The notes under the pieces: generated by a model
The model's input: only the letters and a program-made list of their open reading frames with translations
The model's database searches: none
Told to the model about the DNA's origin: nothing
Source of the DNA: Taibaiella sp.
Lineage (GTDB): Bacteria; Bacteroidota; Bacteroidia; Chitinophagales; Chitinophagaceae
Direction of reading: 5' to 3'
Assembly: GCA_013815385.1 (NCBI GenBank)
Contig: JACDGL010000006.1
Span: 158,623-222,622 of the forward strand
DNA: 64,000 bases
Program-made: the position numbers and the translations under genes
Shown: positions 51,725-59,959 of the stretch, one piece after another
Layout of the letters: each line of letters begins with the position of its first letter
Numbering within the stretch: position 1 is the stretch's first letter

Positions 51725-52033
51725 AAAGCAAATTAACGGAGTAAATATGATTATTGGATGTTTGATGAACTGATAATGCCATTACAATGTGGGTAATTCA
51801 ACAAAATTGGTGAGTACCGCAAAGTGTGGAAAAAATAATACAAAAATATTTTATTATAAATTAATATTTTATAATTAAAATAAAAATAATTTATTATCTA
51901 TAAATAACAATATATCAAAGCATTGTTTTATTGAAAGACAATCTTAACATTTTCATTTCAGTGAGCAAAAACACTGTGGCATAGGTTTTTTTACTAAAAC
52001 CAAAAATAATTATTCATAGAAAAATCAATTAAC
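51725..52033. other. AT-rich intergenic region
   Basis: About 310 nt without a gene. The middle (about 51834-51920) is nearly pure A/T (long TTTTATAATTAAAAT-type strings). No structure other than AT skew is seen; it precedes a highly expressed-type secreted protein gene and may hold its promoter. Confidence 0.5.
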
Positions 52034-54028
52034 ATGAAAAAGAAATTACTCAGTCTAGCTCTTGCAGTAGTGATGATAGGAGCGGGAAGCAGCGCAATGG
52101 CACAGTCGAGGTCAGGTTTCGGATTAACTGATAATAACCAACTCTTTACTATAGCCGACATCAACTCACCTTCTACAGGTACAGGTACACCCACTACCAT
52201 AACAGGTATGGCAAGTGGGGAACAAATGGTAGCTATCGATTACAACCAGCATGATGGCAGGTTATATGGACTTGGCTACAATCCTGCTACCGCTACCGGG
52301 CAGTTATATGCTATCAATACTACCTCATTCAGCGCTGCTGCCGTTAGTGGTTCTTCGCGTTCGCTTACCCTTGGCTCGTCACTGACCAATAATGTAGGTT
52401 TTGACTTTATCTCTACACAGTCCGATATGGTGCGCATAACAGGTACCAATGGCTACAACTACGTAATGAGCGCACGCGATGGTGCTGTCGTATCCTCCGG
52501 AACAGGCGGCGGTGCCGGCGGCCTCGGTTTTGCTTCTTCTGATGTACACTCAGGTGCTACAGCTGCGTTAGCTGCCACCTCTTATACCAATAGCTATTAT
52601 GGCGCTGATGCTGCCGAACAGGTGGGATATGATCTAACCACTAATTCACTGGTAACTTTTGACCAGGATGGCCACACTTTACATACTATAGGGATTAGCG
52701 GTGTAGCGGCTACAAGCTTTGTAGGTAGCGATAACTTTTATGATAGCACTACACACAGCAATACCATTTATTTCACGCTCCATACCGTACTGAATAACTC
52801 TGTATATACCATGAACAGGGCTACCGGCTCCCTTAGCCTGGTAGGCAATCTGGGTGTATCGGGTACCACTAATGTACGCGATATAGCATTGCAGAATCAG
52901 GATAACCGCGGCGGTAGTGGTTCTTCATCAGTTAATGGCCAGTTAATGGCTGCCCTTACATTGAACCTTAGAAATGTTATATTCTTTGATTCTTACAATC
53001 CCGGTACTATCCGTAATATGATATCTCTTTCAGGTATGGCAAGCGGCCAGACAATGATGGCAATTGCTTATCGTCCTGCCGACAGAAGGTTGTATGGTAT
53101 AGGATATAATGCCACAACTACTACGTACCAATTGTATTTAATTGACACTGCTACAGGTAATGTTAGCGCTATTGGTTCAGCCGGTACCTGGAATATGGGT
53201 GCTGCAACTGATAATATGGGCTTTGCCTACAATCCTGTAAATGACCGTATACATATTACCGGCAACGCTGGTATGAATGTAGAGCTGAATGGCAGCAACG
53301 GCAGCCTCATCTCAAATGATAGTAGCTTCACATATGCTTCCGGCGATGCTCATGCAGGTGCCACCAGCGATATACGTTCCATAGCTTATACCAATGGGTA
53401 CAAGGGTGCCAATAATACACAAATGGTGGGTATAGATAATAATACAGGTTCAATAGTTAAACTTTCTTCCGGATCTTACCGCACTATTACTTCTGCACAG
53501 GATGTATCTTCTGTAATAGGTGCTTCAGGTTCATCACGCGGTGGTATGTTCGATTATTTCTATGACAGCACCAGCGGACAGGATAAGGGTTATTTTGCTT
53601 CAAACAATAGTGGCAGTAGTTCGTCTTCTGATAATTATGGCCGTTTTTATACAATGAATACTTCCACATATAGTCTTACTCCATCACGCAGCATAGGCCC
53701 CGGTACACCGGTAAGGAGCATTACTGCACGCAGAGAGTATGCAGGTCACCCATTGGCAGTTGGCAATGTGTATGCAAATACGGCTACAACTGTATTTGTA
53801 TATCCTAACCCAGTTAGCAGCCAGGCACGTATAGTACTTTCATCACCAGCTACATCTAATGTATTTGTAGATGTAATAGATATGAATGGCCGTGTAGCCC
53901 GCTCTTATGAATATAGCGTAGGCAGTTACCAGTTAGATCTTGATATGAGTACAGTACCTGTTGGTTTGTATAATGTACGTATCCAGACAAACACTACACT
54001 TCAGAATGTAAAAGTGATTAAGAACTAA
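52034..54028 (+). CDS. DUF4394 T9SS type A secreted protein, duplicated domain
   Basis: 664 residues. Signal peptide (residues 1-24) then two copies of a DUF4394 domain: the first around 26-290 and the second around 305-560. They match in phrases such as ITGMASGEQMVAIDYNQHDG and LSGMASGQTMMAIAYRPADR, followed by LYGLGYNPATATGQLYAI and LYGIGYNATTTTYQLYLI. The C-terminus (VFVYPNPVSSQARIVL, VDVIDMNGRVARSYE, VPVGLYNVRIQT) is a type A sorting domain. The function of DUF4394 is not known; a propeller-like fold is inferred. A strong terminator follows. Confidence 0.88.
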   Translation: MKKKLLSLALAVVMIGAGSSAMAQSRSGFGLTDNNQLFTIADINSPSTGTGTPTTITGMASGEQMVAIDYNQHDGRLYGLGYNPATATGQLYAINTTSFSAAAVSGSSRSLTLGSSLTNNVGFDFISTQSDMVRITGTNGYNYVMSARDGAVVSSGTGGGAGGLGFASSDVHSGATAALAATSYTNSYYGADAAEQVGYDLTTNSLVTFDQDGHTLHTIGISGVAATSFVGSDNFYDSTTHSNTIYFTLHTVLNNSVYTMNRATGSLSLVGNLGVSGTTNVRDIALQNQDNRGGSGSSSVNGQLMAALTLNLRNVIFFDSYNPGTIRNMISLSGMASGQTMMAIAYRPADRRLYGIGYNATTTTYQLYLIDTATGNVSAIGSAGTWNMGAATDNMGFAYNPVNDRIHITGNAGMNVELNGSNGSLISNDSSFTYASGDAHAGATSDIRSIAYTNGYKGANNTQMVGIDNNTGSIVKLSSGSYRTITSAQDVSSVIGASGSSRGGMFDYFYDSTSGQDKGYFASNNSGSSSSSDNYGRFYTMNTSTYSLTPSRSIGPGTPVRSITARREYAGHPLAVGNVYANTATTVFVYPNPVSSQARIVLSSPATSNVFVDVIDMNGRVARSYEYSVGSYQLDLDMSTVPVGLYNVRIQTNTTLQNVKVIKN

Positions 54029-54055
54029 TCAGCCGACATTCTCTTTTATATATCA

Positions 54056-54090
54056 AAGCCTCTGCATTTTATTGCAGAGGCTTCTTTTTA
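54056..54090 (+). terminator. Intrinsic terminator after the DUF4394 gene
   Basis: AAGCCTCTGCA / TGCAGAGGCTT, perfect 11-bp stem, 6-nt loop, then CTTTTTA, between convergent genes. Confidence 0.85.
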
Positions 54091-54110
54091 TAAACTTATT
54101 TCCAATTGAT

Positions 54111-55226
54111 CTATTGCTTTTTCTCTTCTCCCTTTATCTCAGGCTCTTTGCTCTTTCTTAGTATTTTTTCTTCCTGCTCTTTCTGTTCTTCGCCAATCAG
54201 TATCGCCCAGGGTTTTAATCCTTCTACACGCTCACTTATTATCTTAATTATGGCGGTTAATGGTATGAACAGGAACATTCCCGGTATGCCCCATATCAAC
54301 TCTCCTACTATTACTGCTACAATAGTAATGAAAGGATTCATTTTTACCCGTCCGCCTACTATTCTCGGCATCATGATATTGGAATCAATAATGTGGATGA
54401 TCAATAACACCAATGCTACCTCCAGTGCAGGTTTGCCGCCGCCATTCGTAAAGGTGATGAGCATGCTCAGCGCTATGGAAGTGTAGATACCTATGTAAGG
54501 GATAATATTCAGCACGGCTGCCAGTACACCTATCAATATAGCATATTGTATGCCTAGTATGGCCAGCGTACAGCTGCCTACTACGGCCAGTATAGCCATT
54601 TCTATCATCAGTCCTATTACGTAGCTGTTGATGACGATGCGGGTTTCCTGTACCACTTCATGCACCTCGCTGCGTACCTGCGGCTTGAATAAACCTGTCA
54701 CAAACCTGGTAAGCAGCCTGCGGTGGTAGAGTATAAAAAATGAATAGATAATGATGAAGATCACCATTATCAGTATGCCACCAAATGAGAGAAAGATATT
54801 ACTGAGAGAATGTGCCGCGGTAGAGAATATGCTGGAGGCAGATTTGTTTACATAATCCATCTGCTCTGCACTATCGATGCCATACTTGTGCGATATCCAT
54901 GACTGCATATTGTGCAGTATCACAGCAAGGCGCTTCTGCAGGCGCGGCAGGTCTTTTGAAAAGCTGATGATCTGTAGGATGAACAGGTAAATGAATGCGG
55001 CTACAACAGAAAAGAATGCAAGTATCGTAATTAGTGCGGCTATGGATCGTCCCAGCCCCATACGCTCCAGCAGGCGGGTAACAGGGTATACCAGCACTGC
55101 TATGAGCAATGCGAAAAGCAGCGGAATGAAAACGGCGCTCCCGACCTTGAGAATCACAAAAATGAGCACTACCGATATCAGTATCAGCGCAAGGCGTGCA
55201 TAGAAAGGAAGCTTTACCTGATTCAT
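54111..55226 (-). CDS. AI-2E family transporter (second copy)
   Basis: 371 residues, same family as 2597-3661: eight hydrophobic segments, the soluble loop after helix 3, and the end motif PFITIVAVIVGELIWGIPGMFLFIPLTA. A Lys/Glu-rich hydrophilic tail (EEQKEQEEKILRKSKEPEIKGEEKKQ-type) follows. Substrate unknown. Divergent from rnhB. Confidence 0.88.
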   Translation of the reverse strand: MNQVKLPFYARLALILISVVLIFVILKVGSAVFIPLLFALLIAVLVYPVTRLLERMGLGRSIAALITILAFFSVVAAFIYLFILQIISFSKDLPRLQKRLAVILHNMQSWISHKYGIDSAEQMDYVNKSASSIFSTAAHSLSNIFLSFGGILIMVIFIIIYSFFILYHRRLLTRFVTGLFKPQVRSEVHEVVQETRIVINSYVIGLMIEMAILAVVGSCTLAILGIQYAILIGVLAAVLNIIPYIGIYTSIALSMLITFTNGGGKPALEVALVLLIIHIIDSNIMMPRIVGGRVKMNPFITIVAVIVGELIWGIPGMFLFIPLTAIIKIISERVEGLKPWAILIGEEQKEQEEKILRKSKEPEIKGEEKKQ

Positions 55227-55367
55227 AATGCTATGGATTCATCCCAAACCTACTGTAATTGGGGCAGTGTACAAAGTCCTGATGTCGGTACTGTTAATAA
55301 ATACTTTAAAAGCAGTAACGATAGAGGGGGATTTTTTGTTTTATTTTGCCAATACAATACTGAGTGG

Positions 55368-55970
55368 ATGCTGAAGCGTTTTTACAGGAAGGGATTAGTA
55401 GAGGCCGGCTGCGATGAAGCTGGCCGTGGTTGCCTGGCAGGCCCTGTATTTGCAGCGGCAGTGGTGCTTCCTCCACGCTTCTCCCATTCAGCACTCAATG
55501 ACAGTAAGCAGGTAACTGAAGATGACCGAAATATGCTGCGCCCTATTATAGAGCGCAAAGCGCTGGCATGGGCAGTGGCGATGATAGATCACGAAGAGAT
55601 AGACCGCATCAATATCCTGAAGGCTTCTTTTAAGGCTATGCACCTGGCTATAGACCAGCTTACGATGCGACCTGAGCTGCTGCTTATCGATGGCCACTTG
55701 TTTTCTCCTTACTTTGGTATAGTGCACCAGTGCGTGATAAAGGGCGATGCTATCTATGCATCTATTGCTGCCGCAAGCATACTGGCAAAAACCCATAGGG
55801 ATGAATACATGAGCCGCCTGCACAATGACCACCCGCACTATGGGTGGAATGAAAATAAAGGATATGGTACACCACATCACCGTACGCAGATACGGAAGCA
55901 CGGCCTGTCTCCTTACCACCGTAAAACATTTGGTATCTGTAGTGAGATGACCGCTGAAATGGCCGGTTAG
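55368..55970 (+). CDS. rnhB: Ribonuclease HII
   Basis: RNase HII removes RNA from RNA-DNA hybrids, including single ribonucleotides. The catalytic start is VEAGCDEAGRGCLAGPVFAAAVVL (DEAGRG with Asp and Glu), followed by NDSKQVTEDDR, LLIDGHLFSPY, GDAIYASIAAASILAKTHRDEYM and GYGTPHHRTQIRKHGLSPYHRKTF. About 200 residues from the ATG at 55368; the frame extends upstream without homology. The stop overlaps that of the convergent histidine kinase in TTAG. Confidence 0.94.
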   Translation: MLKRFYRKGLVEAGCDEAGRGCLAGPVFAAAVVLPPRFSHSALNDSKQVTEDDRNMLRPIIERKALAWAVAMIDHEEIDRINILKASFKAMHLAIDQLTMRPELLLIDGHLFSPYFGIVHQCVIKGDAIYASIAAASILAKTHRDEYMSRLHNDHPHYGWNENKGYGTPHHRTQIRKHGLSPYHRKTFGICSEMTAEMAG

Positions 55971-56935
55971 CTCATAGGCAAAGACACTTCGAAATTGGAG
56001 CCGTGCGGTAAGTTGTCCTTCACCGTGATTTTCCCTTTATGCTGGCCGATGATCTTGCAGGTTAGATACAGCCCTAATCCCGTACCCTTGCTTTTCCTGC
56101 TTCCCTCATTACCTACACGGTAAAATTTATCGAATATTTTTTTCTTCTCATCATTAGGGATGCCTGCCCCTTCATCTTTTACACATAGCAGTATACAGTT
56201 ATTTTTTTCTGTCAGCTCTACCACTATCGGCTTATCAGGTGGGGAATACTTTACTGCATTTTCTAAAAGGTTATTAATTGCAAGGCCCAGCATCACGCGG
56301 TCGCCGTTCAGTTTGCAATCCACATTTATATCTTCTTCAAACGGACGTGGATACCGCTGCGCATAGTCGCGCACGGCATCTTCCACTAGCTCCGAAAAAT
56401 TAATTATTTCTTTGGAGGCCACATACTGCCTGCCCTCTATCTGCGAGGCGAACAACATATTGTTGCAAAGGTCATTCAGCCTGTTTGCTTCTTTTATACA
56501 GCGTTCTATAAGCGATGACCTCTTTGCTGCATCAAGCTGGTGTTTCTCCAGTGTTTGCAGGTTTAGCTTTATTGCAGCAATAGGTGACTTCAGCTCATGT
56601 GTTACCGATAACATGAAATTATTTTTCTGCCGAGAAAGATGTATGCTTTTGCGGAAGGAGGACCAAACTACAGCAGCGCCTATCAGTATCACCAGCAGAA
56701 ATGTGCTGCCTTCGCCGTAGTATTGTTTCACGCGCATCTCATACTTATTCTGCAACAGCTGCATACGGGTATTGTAGAGGGCGGGGTGCTGTACACTATC
56801 CACAGTGCTGCGCAGTATCAGTACTTCCTGCTCCAGTATCCTTGTGTTCTGTTTTTGAAGGCTCACGCCCCAGAACATGAGTGCAGCGATGGTATATAAA
56901 AGAAGTATGAGGTAAACGGTGGAGAAAAAACGCAT
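55967..56935 (-). CDS. Sensor histidine kinase (HisKA/HATPase_c)
   Basis: 322 residues from the ATG at 56935 (a longer start at 56962 would overlap gldH). Two membrane helices (about residues 5-25 and 78-92) flank a short periplasmic segment. The H-box is LSVTHELKSPIAAIKLNLQTL (His113), the N-box NNLLENAVKYSPPDKP, G1 VKDEGAGIPNDEKKKI, F-box FYRVGNEGSR and G2 GTGLGLYLTCKII. A classic HisKA kinase. It is the last gene of an operon with yicC and gldH and has no regulator next to it; the OmpR-type regulator at 44721-45422 is a candidate partner. Confidence 0.93.
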   Translation of the reverse strand: MRFFSTVYLILLLYTIAALMFWGVSLQKQNTRILEQEVLILRSTVDSVQHPALYNTRMQLLQNKYEMRVKQYYGEGSTFLLVILIGAAVVWSSFRKSIHLSRQKNNFMLSVTHELKSPIAAIKLNLQTLEKHQLDAAKRSSLIERCIKEANRLNDLCNNMLFASQIEGRQYVASKEIINFSELVEDAVRDYAQRYPRPFEEDINVDCKLNGDRVMLGLAINNLLENAVKYSPPDKPIVVELTEKNNCILLCVKDEGAGIPNDEKKKIFDKFYRVGNEGSRKSKGTGLGLYLTCKIIGQHKGKITVKDNLPHGSNFEVSLPMS

Positions 56936-56942
56936 AGCAAGC

Positions 56943-57446
56943 CTATTTACGCGGCTTATCAAAGTTACGCCCCCCGGCCTTTTCTACACGCAGGCCCACA
57001 TGCAATACTTCGGGCAGCGGGTTCACACGCATATTCTGCTCAAAGCGGATCTCGTACTTGCCTTTTTTATGAAAGGACATGGAATTGGTGCCGGTAATAG
57101 GCATGCGTTGCTCCCATATCTCGCCCATGCCCCTGCCCAGCCATTTGCCCGATGGCTCGGCAAGTGGTATCTCCAGGCGGGTCTTGTTAAATGCAGTATC
57201 TCCCGGTGTTTTGGAATATACCCATAGCCATATATTAGAGTAGGGATACACATCCGTATGCCTGATGAGAAAATAGAGATTGTATAATACGGTAGTGTCG
57301 CTTACTTCAAATTTAAATGTGGGCTGGTACTGGTATTGCCACGCATTCTGTGGTACCGGTTCCTCCCGCTGAAAATAGGGAGAAGGAGCGCAGCCCGCAA
57401 AAAATACAGTTGAAAGTAACAGGACTATTATAACGTAACGATGCAT
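56943..57446 (-). CDS. gldH: Gliding motility lipoprotein GldH
   Basis: 167 residues. Lipobox FAGC (Cys19) in MHRYVIIVLLLSTVFFAGC; the mature part contains FEVSDTTVLYNLYFLIRHTDVYPYSNIWLWV and LAEPSGKWLGRGMGEIWEQRM, the GldH signature. GldH is an outer lipoprotein needed for gliding in Flavobacterium and is widely kept in Bacteroidota as part of the T9SS/gliding apparatus or its assembly. It lies 38 nt after yicC and 7 nt before the kinase gene. Confidence 0.9.
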   Translation of the reverse strand: MHRYVIIVLLLSTVFFAGCAPSPYFQREEPVPQNAWQYQYQPTFKFEVSDTTVLYNLYFLIRHTDVYPYSNIWLWVYSKTPGDTAFNKTRLEIPLAEPSGKWLGRGMGEIWEQRMPITGTNSMSFHKKGKYEIRFEQNMRVNPLPEVLHVGLRVEKAGGRNFDKPRK

Positions 57447-57484
57447 TGTTTAGATAAAGTTAGGTCTGGTAAGCAGGTGCAAAA

Positions 57485-58360
57485 CTACAATATATTCAAT
57501 ACCTGTTCCTTGGCCTTTTCCAGTTCGTCCTTCATATTAATTACTATCTGCTGTATCTCTGCATGGTTTGCCTTAGAGCCAAGGGTGTTTATTTCCCGGC
57601 CTATTTCCTGCAGTATAAAGCCAAGCTTACGGCCTGCCGTTACATCCTGCACAGCTATGGTTTCGCTGAAGTAGATGCAATGCTGTTTCAGCCTTGTTTT
57701 TTCTTCTGTAAAATCCATGCGCTCCAGGTAGTAGATCATTTCCTGCTCAAAGCGGTTTGGGTCTATTTTTTCCTTGCCGGCCATATCTTCCAGCCATTGG
57801 TTCAGCTTGGTGCGTATGCGCTCTGTACGCTGCTTTTCCAGCGGCAGTATATCTTCCAGCAGCGATTCAATGGTGTTAATGCGTTGTATCAGGTCTTTAT
57901 AAAGCGCTTCGCCTTCATTCTTGCGGTGCTCCATCAGCTTCCTTGCAGCTGCTTCTATCACCGTTTTCACTTCAGCCCATTCCTGCTCAGGCATCACATC
58001 CTGGTCAGCGCCTACTACTTCGGGCATACGCATCAGTGTGCTCAGTATATTTTCTTCCGGTATCTGCAATTGTTGTGCTATCTGCTGCATGCTCTGGTAA
58101 TAATAAACAGCCAGCCCGGTATTTACCGTCATTGGTTTCGATGCGCCTTCCTGCTTTATGTTCACCATCAGGTCTATAGTTCCGCGCATCAATATTGTAT
58201 TCAGCAGGCTGCGTATATCCAGCTCGTAAGGTCGCAGTACGGGGGGCAGCTTGGTCGTCATATCAAACTGCTTGCCATTTAGCGATTTCACTTCCACCAC
58301 TACCTGCCTGCCATTGATGGCCGCCTCGGCCCTGCCGAAGCCGGTCATTGAATAAAGCAT
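57485..58360 (-). CDS. YicC family endoribonuclease-like protein
   Basis: 291 residues. MLYSMTGFGRAEAAINGRQVVVEVKSLNGKQFD at the start and RLKQHCIYFSETI with GRKLGFILQEIGREINTLGSKAN at the end are the YicC hallmarks. E. coli YicC is an RNA-acting enzyme that helps degrade small RNA RyhB. It heads the yicC-gldH-kinase operon. Length normal. Confidence 0.93.
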   Translation of the reverse strand: MLYSMTGFGRAEAAINGRQVVVEVKSLNGKQFDMTTKLPPVLRPYELDIRSLLNTILMRGTIDLMVNIKQEGASKPMTVNTGLAVYYYQSMQQIAQQLQIPEENILSTLMRMPEVVGADQDVMPEQEWAEVKTVIEAAARKLMEHRKNEGEALYKDLIQRINTIESLLEDILPLEKQRTERIRTKLNQWLEDMAGKEKIDPNRFEQEMIYYLERMDFTEEKTRLKQHCIYFSETIAVQDVTAGRKLGFILQEIGREINTLGSKANHAEIQQIVINMKDELEKAKEQVLNIL

Positions 58361-58536
58361 ATCTTATTATTTACTGCAAAAATGAATAAATCACCAATCA
58401 TAAAAAAGCTATCAGCAACTATTAGTGCGCAGCTCTAAGGGTAGCTAAGAGCAACTGATGCTGGTATTTATCTTATTATCTACCCTAAATTGTTCTTAAA
58501 AGTAATTTAATCCTCCCATCCGCGAGGATATTTAAT

Positions 58537-58544
58537 TATTTTTG
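58537..58544 (+). promoter_or_regulatory. -7 promoter element (TATTTTTG) for the EnvC-like gene
   Basis: Exact TAnnTTTG, 27 nt before the ATG at 58572. Confidence 0.4.
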
Positions 58545-58571
58545 TTTCGCTACTTCTCTTAAAAACACTGC

Positions 58572-59909
58572 ATGCGCTTTAAGGCATTCGTTATTTTATA
58601 TATCCTTCTTTCCTGCACGGCATACGCCCAGCTACCCACACGGGCCGAGCTGGAGACCAGGCGCAAACAACTGCTGGAGTCTATAAAACAGACAGAAGAG
58701 CAGCTGGAAGCCACCAAGCTAAATAAAAAATCTACCCTGGGCCAGTTACGGGCACTGCAGTCTAAACTGGCCGAACGCCAGCGGCTGATAGGGAATATTA
58801 ATGATGAGATAGGGAGTATAACCAGCACCATACAGGAATCAAATAAAGAGGTAGGGCAGCTAAGGAAATACCTGGAAATACAGAAGACCAAGTATGCCCA
58901 ATCCCTACGCTACTCTTATGAAAGCAGGGGCAGCTATGACATGCTGGCCTTTATATTTTCGGCACAGGATTTTAACGATGCCGTGCGCCGGGTACGCTAT
59001 CTGAAGAAATACCGCGACTACCGCGAAGAGCAGGTGCAGCAGATACGGGTTACCCAGGGGCAGATAGAGCATAAAATAGGCGTGCTGAATGTACAGAAGA
59101 ATGAGAAGGACGCCCTGCTTGGCTCGCAAATGGTACAGAAACAGGTATTGGTGAAAGAAACCAACGAGACCGATGCAGTAGTAAAGGACCTGAAGGGCCA
59201 GGAAAAACAACTGCTGGCCGAGATAGATAAGAACCGCAAAACAGCTACCCGTATCAATAAGGCCATCAGTGAAGTAATACGGCGGGAAATAGAAGCGGAA
59301 CAGAGACGTGCCGAGGAAGAAGCAAGGCGCAAAACAGCCTCAATGGCGGCTAACAATAATGCGCCTCATCCTATTACAGGCCCATCAGGTATAAAGACCG
59401 GCTCAGAACCTGCAAATAACGGCCGACCAGTAAGGACGCCAACCAGCTATAACCTGGTAATGACACCCGAAGCCACAGCTCTATCTAATAGCTTTGAGGC
59501 CAATCATGGCCGCCTGCCGTGGCCGGTAGAGAAAGGTTTTGTTGCTGACCATTTTGGGGTACACCGTCACCCGGTAGAGGAAAAGGTAATGATAGAGCAA
59601 TACGGCATTGATATACGTACCAGCGCTAACGCATCTGCCAGGGCTGTGTTTGAGGGCAAGGTAACATCTGTGGTCAATATGGGCTCATCAGGCTGGCTGG
59701 TCATCATCAGCCATGGCCGATACTTTACGGTGTATGGCGGACTGGCCGCAGTGAGTGTACACAAAGAGCAGCAAGTAAGCACCAAGCAATCACTGGGAAC
59801 AGTAGGCCCCAATGATGATGGCGAACCCACCATCAACTTCCAGATATGGAAAGTAGGTGGCAAAGGCGACCGCAACAAAGTAGATCCCGAGCCATGGATA
59901 GCGCGGTAG
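58572..59909 (+). CDS. EnvC-like amidase activator, degenerate M23/LytM protein
   Basis: 445 residues: signal peptide (MRFKAFVILYILLSCTAYAQ), a long coiled coil (about 24-255, with ELETRRKQLLESIKQTEEQL and EIEAEQRRAEEEARRK), a low-complexity linker, and a C-terminal LytM/M23 fold. The zinc ligands are not kept: HxGIDI is EQYGIDI (Gln343) and the final HxH is SHGRYFTVYGGL, where the second His is Gly. The fold without activity fits EnvC, which activates amidases at division. The coiled coil and this loss agree. The neighbour is gpmI, convergent. Confidence 0.88.
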   Translation: MRFKAFVILYILLSCTAYAQLPTRAELETRRKQLLESIKQTEEQLEATKLNKKSTLGQLRALQSKLAERQRLIGNINDEIGSITSTIQESNKEVGQLRKYLEIQKTKYAQSLRYSYESRGSYDMLAFIFSAQDFNDAVRRVRYLKKYRDYREEQVQQIRVTQGQIEHKIGVLNVQKNEKDALLGSQMVQKQVLVKETNETDAVVKDLKGQEKQLLAEIDKNRKTATRINKAISEVIRREIEAEQRRAEEEARRKTASMAANNNAPHPITGPSGIKTGSEPANNGRPVRTPTSYNLVMTPEATALSNSFEANHGRLPWPVEKGFVADHFGVHRHPVEEKVMIEQYGIDIRTSANASARAVFEGKVTSVVNMGSSGWLVIISHGRYFTVYGGLAAVSVHKEQQVSTKQSLGTVGPNDDGEPTINFQIWKVGGKGDRNKVDPEPWIAR

Positions 59910-59959
59910 ATTAATATTTACTCTGTCATATATTATGCCCAAGAGCCTTCATAGAGGGG

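Noticed and set aside
57563..58282. 239-codon plus-strand frame opposite yicC
   Set aside because: The minus strand holds full-length YicC homology. The antisense product is Cys/His/Tyr-rich shadow sequence without any family signature.
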